Source: Halorhodospira sp.
Lineage (GTDB): Bacteria; Pseudomonadota; Gammaproteobacteria; Nitrococcales; Halorhodospiraceae
Direction: 5' to 3'
DNA: 6,369 bases
Assembly: GCA_007127935.1 (NCBI GenBank)
Contig: SKYL01000069.1
Coordinates: 1-6,369, forward strand
How positions within the stretch are numbered: position 1 is the stretch's first letter; each line of letters opens with the position of its first letter. The notes under the pieces are model-generated. The model did not search any database, was not told the origin of the DNA, and was given only the letters and a program-made list of their open reading frames with translations. The translations under genes were made by a program, and so were the position numbers. This document shows positions 1-6,369 of the stretch, piece after piece.

Positions 1-2711
<2,711 letters not shown>

Positions 2712-2717
2712 CGGCGG

Positions 2718-2924
2718 CTAGCCTCCCCTTCCGCTCCGGTGATTGATCCGCAGGGCCACGGCCACCAGCGCGATGAGCGCCCCCCACGTGGTGAACAGGT
2801 AGAGATAGAGCACCGGCGCGCCCCACAGCAAGCCGTCCACCGCGAAGGTGTCCAGGAGCGGATAATTGAACAGGATCCCCCCCATCGCCGCCAGCGCGAC
2901 CAACCGTTCGCTGAGCGGTCCCAT
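2718..2924 (-). CDS. 68-aa two-helix membrane peptide preceding the symporter-kinase
   Basis: This short hydrophobic protein has a likely helix or amphipathic segment at residues 7-25, ending in the LFNYPLL motif, and a longer membrane helix at about 31-59 (GAPVLYLYLFTTWGALIALV). A basic tail (RINHRSGRGG) suggests a cytoplasmic C-terminus. The ATG at 2924 lies 5 nt after the stop of the upstream exonuclease gene and has no clear Shine-Dalgarno of its own, so translation is probably coupled to that gene. The stop is 6 nt before the symporter-kinase ATG. The position matches small membrane ORFs known upstream of symporter-type kinases, such as cbrX before cbrA in Pseudomonas, though homology to CbrX was not tested. 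Its function is unknown. A role as an accessory subunit, or as a device tuning translation of the kinase, is inference. An internal ATG (M14) would remove most of the first conserved segment and is less likely. Confidence 0.8.
   Translation of the reverse strand: MGPLSERLVALAAMGGILFNYPLLDTFAVDGLLWGAPVLYLYLFTTWGALIALVAVALRINHRSGRGG
2722..2728 (-). promoter_or_regulatory. Ribosome binding site of the symporter-kinase gene
   Basis: The minus strand reads GGGGAGG here, 10 nt before the ATG at 2711. The site lies inside the last codons of the 68-aa gene, whose TAG (2720-2718) is 6 nt from that ATG. Ribosomes finishing the small gene therefore pass over this site, which suggests translational coupling. 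Confidence 0.6.
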
Positions 2925-2929
2925 AGCGG

Positions 2930-5041
2930 TTAGAACCGCGCTTGTTGCTTACGGACCTCGACCATTTTCTCCGACGCCTCGATGGCCTCCCGCAACGTGT
3001 TGACCCCACGCCCCTGGAGCAGCGGCAGCAGGTAACAGAAGATCTCGGCCGTCACCACGGCATCGCCCAGAGCGGTATGGCGGCCGCTGACCTCCACCCC
3101 CAGCCGATTGGCGATGGCCTCAAGACCGTGCTCCGGGGTGTGGTCGTGGAGGAAGACCGACAGGAGCAGGGTGTCCAGCACCGGGTTGTCGAAACGGACG
3201 CCGCACCGGTCTTCCTTGAGGCCGATGAACTTCATGTCGAAGGCGGCGTTGTGGGCCACCAGCACCGAGTCCCCGGCGAACTCCTTGAACTGGGGCAGGA
3301 CGGCCTCGATGCCCGGCTGATCGGCCACCATCTCATCCCGGATGCCGTGGAAGCGGATGGACGCCCTGGGGATGGTGCGGCCGGGATTGACCAGTTGCTC
3401 GAAGCTCTCTCCGTGAATCACCCGGCCATTGATCACCCGCACGCCGGCGATGGAGATGATCTCGTCACCCTCTGACGGCGCCAGCCCGGTGGTCTCCGTG
3501 TCGAAGACAGTAAAGGTAAGCTGGGCCAGCGGCCGGTCCAGCAGTTCGCTCTGGTCGGCGGCCTGGTCGGCCAACGAAAAGTCGTAGAACTCCGGCCGCG
3601 GCGGCAGCCGTTCTTCCGGGTGTTCCCATTGCCTGCGGGAGGCCGGCAGCGGAATGCGAATCAGCGCCCGCCCGTGGCGGCGGGCCTGGGCTTGGCTCCA
3701 GGCAAGGCTGTCGTGGCGCTCCAGGACGTCCCGTGGCGTCAGGTCGCCGGTCACCTCTGGAAGCCCCTCGTCCAGCCACTGGTCGATGCGCTCTGGCGGC
3801 ACCGGCTCCCCGGTCCATGAGATGTCGAGGTAGACACGGCGGTCGCCCATCAGCGGCTCGACCTCCACCTCCGCCACGCCGTCGTCCTCGCGCAGGTGGC
3901 GCAGGAAGTGGGCGAGGACCAAGCCGATGGAGTGGCTCTCGGCGTGGATCCACAGCGGCATCCCCACCGGTTCCACCCGGGGCAGGTGTTCTGGATTGCG
4001 GCGGGCCACGCTGGCTACCAAATCGGAACTGAAGATGTCGGCCATGGTCCACGGCGCCGAGACGAAGCGCTGGCTCTCCCGGGCCATCTTCTCGAACCGC
4101 CGGCTCAGTTCCCGGCTCTCGTGGACCATCATCTCCTGGAAGGCGGTGCGTTGTTCCGGCGTCATCCCGTCGTCGCCGCGGCTCAGGCTCTCGGCGGCGG
4201 CCCGCAGGTTGGCTAGCGGCGCTCGCAATGCCTCCACCGCGGAGCGCATGCCGTGGTCGCGGCGGGCCAGCGCCTCGATCTTCCGGGTGATGTCTTCCAG
4301 GGTGATGACGAAGCCCGATTTCAACGGGCTTGACGACGGCATCAGGCTCATCCGGCAGTGAAGCAGAACGCCGTCGTCGATACTGGCGCAGACAAACTCG
4401 GCGCCGTTCTCCGCCGAAGATGGGTCTTCGGCCTCGGCCATGCGGTGGTGGAGCATCTCCAGGGTGTGGTCCACCGGGGAGCGGGCCAGCACCTCGTAGA
4501 TCGAACGCCCCAGTCCCAGCGCTTCGCTGCGCAGGATCTCCTGGGCTGCCGGGTTGTAGAGCAGCACCCGGCCGTCGGTGTCGCAGACCACCACCCCCTG
4601 TTGGATCTCCCGCAGGACGATCTCCAACCGTGCCTTCTGCGTCTCGATGCCCTGGGCGCCGGTGCCCACCGCCTTGGCGATCTCGCGGCGTGCCTCGTAG
4701 AGGCTGGCGCCGAGGGCGCGCACGCTCTCCGGCAACTCCCCCAGCATGTTGTGGTGGGGGATCTCCAGGTCGTGGGCCGGATTGCTGCGGGCCATGATGG
4801 CCGCGCCCCGGGCCAGCGCGTTGAGCGGGCGGATCAACTCGAAGTCGAGCAGCAACCAGATGGAGGCGGTGGTCCCCACCAGGAAGAGTCCGCCCAGGCC
4901 GTAGGCGAAGATGATCCGGGTTTGGTCGTCGGAGTTGGGCAGCGCGTTCAGCGTCAGCATCGCCAGCCCGGTCATGATGGCGACGATGAGGGCGATCAAA
5001 AAGACCGCCGGCGCCCAAAATTTGAATCGGCGTCCCAACAT
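2930..5041 (-). CDS. Membrane HAMP-PAS pseudokinase fused to a DEDDh 3'-5' exonuclease (DNA polymerase III epsilon-like)
   Basis: This 703-aa protein has two membrane helices (about 10-34 and 45-66) with only a short loop between them, so it lacks a large periplasmic sensor. A HAMP-like segment (68-125) and a PAS domain (about 135-255, with GVVVCDTDGRVLLYNPAA) follow. The next region resembles HisKA, but the usual SHELRTPL reads VEALRAPL, which puts E270 at the phospho-accepting histidine. The ATPase-like region (about 365-466) has no recognisable N box, no DxGxG (ISWTGEPVPPE stands there) and no GxGLGL, so kinase activity is unlikely. The C-terminal domain (about 508-675) has all DEDDh residues: D514 and E516 in FDTETTGL, D602 in HNAAFDMKF, and H655 and D660 in HTALGD. 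It should be a metal-dependent 3'-5' exonuclease at the cytoplasmic face. The ATG at 5041 lies 14 nt after the receiver gene's stop, with a GGGGG tract about 7 nt upstream as a weak ribosome site. The real substrate (DNA, RNA or a small nucleotide) cannot be told. Domain calls are firm; the joint role with the kinase is inference. Confidence 0.93.
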   Translation of the reverse strand: MLGRRFKFWAPAVFLIALIVAIMTGLAMLTLNALPNSDDQTRIIFAYGLGGLFLVGTTASIWLLLDFELIRPLNALARGAAIMARSNPAHDLEIPHHNMLGELPESVRALGASLYEARREIAKAVGTGAQGIETQKARLEIVLREIQQGVVVCDTDGRVLLYNPAAQEILRSEALGLGRSIYEVLARSPVDHTLEMLHHRMAEAEDPSSAENGAEFVCASIDDGVLLHCRMSLMPSSSPLKSGFVITLEDITRKIEALARRDHGMRSAVEALRAPLANLRAAAESLSRGDDGMTPEQRTAFQEMMVHESRELSRRFEKMARESQRFVSAPWTMADIFSSDLVASVARRNPEHLPRVEPVGMPLWIHAESHSIGLVLAHFLRHLREDDGVAEVEVEPLMGDRRVYLDISWTGEPVPPERIDQWLDEGLPEVTGDLTPRDVLERHDSLAWSQAQARRHGRALIRIPLPASRRQWEHPEERLPPRPEFYDFSLADQAADQSELLDRPLAQLTFTVFDTETTGLAPSEGDEIISIAGVRVINGRVIHGESFEQLVNPGRTIPRASIRFHGIRDEMVADQPGIEAVLPQFKEFAGDSVLVAHNAAFDMKFIGLKEDRCGVRFDNPVLDTLLLSVFLHDHTPEHGLEAIANRLGVEVSGRHTALGDAVVTAEIFCYLLPLLQGRGVNTLREAIEASEKMVEVRKQQARF

Positions 5042-5055
5042 GCGGCCGCCCCCGT

Positions 5056-5430
5056 TCAGGCGCCGCCGCCCAGGACTTCCTTGACTTTGTCAACGACTTC
5101 CTGGGTGGAGAACGGCTTGGTGATGTAGTCGTCGGCGCCCATGGCGAGTCCCTTTTCACGCTCCACGTCGCGCCCCTTGGCGGTGAGCATAATCACCGGC
5201 AGGTGGGCCCACTCGGGGCGCTGCCGGATCTCCCGGCAGACCTCGTGGCCGTTCTTTTTCGGCATCATCACGTCCAACAGGACCAAGTCCGGCAGCCGCT
5301 CCTCAATGGCGGCCAGCGCCCGCTCACCGTCCTCCGCGGTCCGCACCTGGAAGCCAGCCTGCTTCATCAGGAACTCCAGCGAGAGGACGATGTTCGGCTC
5401 GTCATCGACGATCAAGATCTCCTGGCTCAT
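5056..5430 (-). CDS. Stand-alone CheY-like response regulator receiver
   Basis: This 124-aa single receiver domain has no output domain. The acidic pocket is D9-D10 (LIVDDE), the phospho-acceptor is D53 (LVLLDVMMP), the switch threonine is T83 (MLTAKG) and the conserved lysine is K105 (ITKPFS), so the domain should be competent for phosphorylation. The ATG at 5430 is set by a strong Shine-Dalgarno at 5448-5441. It is the first gene of the tight run that leads to the symporter-kinase. The symporter-kinase encoded three genes downstream is the obvious phosphodonor candidate, because the sensor-like protein between them lacks a phospho-accepting histidine. With no DNA-binding domain it must act by protein contact or as a phosphate shuttle or sink. 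The partner is not visible in the sequence. Confidence 0.96.
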   Translation of the reverse strand: MSQEILIVDDEPNIVLSLEFLMKQAGFQVRTAEDGERALAAIEERLPDLVLLDVMMPKKNGHEVCREIRQRPEWAHLPVIMLTAKGRDVEREKGLAMGADDYITKPFSTQEVVDKVKEVLGGGA

Positions 5431-5440
5431 GGGCGGGAGT

Positions 5441-5448
5441 TCTCCTCC
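5441..5448 (-). promoter_or_regulatory. Ribosome binding site of the receiver gene
   Basis: The minus strand reads GGAGGAGA, 10 nt before the ATG at 5430. It is the best Shine-Dalgarno match in the window and fixes the start of the first gene of the operon. Confidence 0.8.
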
Positions 5449-5463
5449 GATTGTTGTAATAGT

Positions 5464-5485
5464 AGGAGATTGTGCACGATCTCCT
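5464..5485 (+). promoter_or_regulatory. 22-bp near-perfect palindrome upstream of the receiver operon (candidate operator)
   Basis: The two half-sites are AGGAGAT (5464-5470) and ATCTCCT (5479-5485), around a central self-complementary GTGCAC (5472-5477). Ten of eleven base pairs match; only 5471/5478 (T against G) fails. It lies 34 bp upstream of the receiver ATG, between the downstream gene's ribosome site and the inverted repeat at 5541. There is no T run after it on either strand, which argues against an intrinsic terminator. The dyad would suit a dimeric regulator, or an RNA hairpin in the 5' leader. No specific regulator is recognised. Confidence 0.45.
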
Positions 5486-5540
5486 TACAGAAGCGCTGAA
5501 TAATCGTCCCCGCTCGACCAGCCGCTATTGCCCGGCCAGC

Positions 5541-5627
5541 CGTCATTGCGAGCGTAGCGAAGCAATCTCCATGGGGCGACGTCCAAGTGCCGGAGATTGC
5601 TTCGTTGCTCCGCTCCTCGCAACGACG
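5541..5627. repeat. Imperfect inverted repeat, probable dispersed palindromic (REP/MITE-like) element
   Basis: The left arm 5541-5570 (starts CGTCATTGCGAG, ends GAAGCAATCTCC) is mirrored by the right arm 5592-5627 (starts GGAGATTGCTTC, ends CTCGCAACGACG). The outer 12 nt match at 11 positions and the inner 12 nt at all 12. The middle differs: 6 nt on the left and 12 nt on the right. The loop is 21 nt (5571-5591). Sequences of the form GTCATTGCGAG...GAAGCAATCTC are known to me as dispersed intergenic repeats in many bacterial genomes. Only one copy is in this window, so dispersal is inferred. There is no transposase and no clear target-site duplication. As RNA it would fold strongly downstream of the DUF294 gene and could protect its 3' end or weaken read-through. 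Confidence 0.75.
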
Positions 5628-5674
5628 AGTTGCTTTGTCAGCTTGCCCCTGGTTACCGTTTCCGGCAAGGGGTT

Positions 5675-6369
5675 TTACAGCCCGAACCGCCCCTGTACCC
5701 GGTCCTGGAACCGCTTGATGGCCCGCATGCTGGTGGCCAGCGATTGCCGGGCCAGATCGTCCAGGGCGTTGGGGTCGATGTACTTGTCCAGCGGCTGGCC
5801 ACCCCGTTCCTGCTCCAGTTGGTGGGTCAGCAACAGATCCATCAACTCTTCATGGGCGGCGATCACCGACTCCACCATCTCCGGCGTCATCTCGCCCTGG
5901 CGGCGCAACGCCTGTAGCCGGGAGACGGTGTTGGCCTCACGGATGCCGGCAGAGAGGGCGTAGATGCGCGCCGCGTTGCAGATGATCCGTAGCCCGTTGC
6001 GCTTGATGTCGACCCGCCCCTTGCCCTCGTCCCGCTGCGAGGTGATCAGCCGGTTGAACAACCCGACCGCCGGCGTCCCCTCGGCATCGTCCTCGGCCAT
6101 GAAACGCAGCAGCTTCGGGTGTGACTCCAACTCGGCCATGGTGTGGTCCCATAGCTGAGTCACCAGGCTGTCGTCGCCGTAGAGGATCTGGAAATCGAAA
6201 AAGATGTTGCACCAGCGGGCGGCCTTGCGGCTCGGGTGGCGGGCCATGTAGCTGATCTGCTTCCGCCAGGTGCCCAGTTGCCGGCGGTACTCCGGGTTGC
6301 GCGCCATGATGTCCCCGGGGCACCACTGGTAGCCGATCTCGTCCAGCCGGTGGTTCAACGTATCGGTGA
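5675..6369 (-). CDS. DUF294 nucleotidyltransferase-like protein, C-terminal part (5' end cut by window edge)
   Basis: The reading frame is open to the right edge. The first possible initiator inside the window, a TTG at 6358, is an ordinary internal leucine, because upstream codons give TDT and continue as LNHRLDEIGYQWCPGDIMA, a conserved stretch at the end of the DUF294 nucleotidyltransferase fold. About 231 codons are visible, ending at TAA 5677-5675. Most of them (from about 30 residues in) form the helical putative substrate-binding domain DUF294_C, with FFDFQILYGD and a stretch around RNGLRIICNAARIYALSAGI. Full family members are usually about 600 aa or more, with cNMP-binding and CBS domains before a GlnD-like nucleotidyltransferase. 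None of that, including the GS/DxD catalytic motif, is visible here. The protein is thought to be a nucleotide-responsive regulator and is often found beside ActP-type symporter and epsilon-type exonuclease genes. A 244-bp gap separates it from the receiver operon, so co-transcription is uncertain. Confidence 0.88.
   Translation of the reverse strand, partial: TDTLNHRLDEIGYQWCPGDIMARNPEYRRQLGTWRKQISYMARHPSRKAARWCNIFFDFQILYGDDSLVTQLWDHTMAELESHPKLLRFMAEDDAEGTPAVGLFNRLITSQRDEGKGRVDIKRNGLRIICNAARIYALSAGIREANTVSRLQALRRQGEMTPEMVESVIAAHEELMDLLLTHQLEQERGGQPLDKYIDPNALDDLARQSLATSMRAIKRFQDRVQGRFGL

Noticed and set aside
3465..5159. 564-codon minus-strand open frame spanning the exonuclease and receiver genes
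   Set aside because: Out-of-frame shadow. The true frames in the same region carry the full HAMP-PAS-exonuclease and receiver motifs.
5524..5537. Sigma-54-like GG-N10-GC spacing on the minus strand upstream of the receiver
   Set aside because: TGGC is present at the -24 side, but the -12 side reads TAGCG in place of TTGCA. In DNA this GC-rich the bare spacing occurs often by chance.
5431..5540. Sigma-70 promoter for the receiver operon (for example TACTAT near 5458-5463 on the minus strand)
   Set aside because: A -10-like hexamer exists, but no acceptable -35 lies 16-18 bp upstream, so no specific promoter can be supported.
5642..5676. Possible intrinsic terminator after the DUF294 gene (CTTGC...GCAAG followed by GGGGTTTT)
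   Set aside because: The stem is only 5 bp with a long loop, and the short T run is on the plus strand, the wrong direction for the only gene that would need it.
5675..6358. Complete 227-aa gene starting with the TTG at 6358
   Set aside because: The conserved sequence continues upstream of that TTG to the window edge (TDT then LNHRLDEIGY), so it is an internal leucine of a truncated larger gene.

Overview
This is a GC-rich proteobacterial window. The protein families, codon use and gene order suggest a gammaproteobacterium, but no rRNA or marker gene is present and the genus cannot be named. All supported genes lie on the minus strand, so transcription runs from the right edge to the left. 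Both edges cut through genes.

In transcription order: (1) 6369-5675, the C-terminal part of a DUF294 nucleotidyltransferase-like protein whose start lies off the right edge. (2) 5674-5431, a 244-bp intergenic stretch with an 87-bp imperfect inverted repeat (5541-5627) and a separate 22-bp near-perfect palindrome (5464-5485) just upstream of the next gene. (3) 5430-5056, a stand-alone CheY-like receiver. (4) 5041-2930, a 703-aa membrane protein with TM-HAMP-PAS, a degenerate histidine-kinase core and an intact C-terminal DEDDh 3'-5' exonuclease domain. (5) 2924-2718, a 68-aa membrane peptide. (6) 2711 to the left edge, a protein fusing a 13-TM SLC5 sodium/solute symporter to a STAC linker and an apparently active histidine kinase (CbrA/CrbS type). 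The gaps between genes 3-6 are 14, 5 and 6 nt, so they very probably form one operon.

The likely theme is nutrient sensing coupled to transport. The symporter-kinase probably senses or carries a small carboxylate or amino acid and passes phosphate to a receiver, and the small peptide looks translationally coupled to it. DUF294 proteins and epsilon-type exonucleases are, from general knowledge, recurrent neighbours of acetate-permease (ActP) type symporters, which makes an acetate or carboxylate response the best guess; the substrate is not visible here. The most unusual element is the membrane pseudokinase joined to a DEDDh nuclease, placed between the receiver and the active kinase.

No tRNA, rRNA, CRISPR array, transposase or convincing plus-strand gene was seen. 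The long plus-strand open frames are antisense shadows of the GC-rich minus-strand genes.
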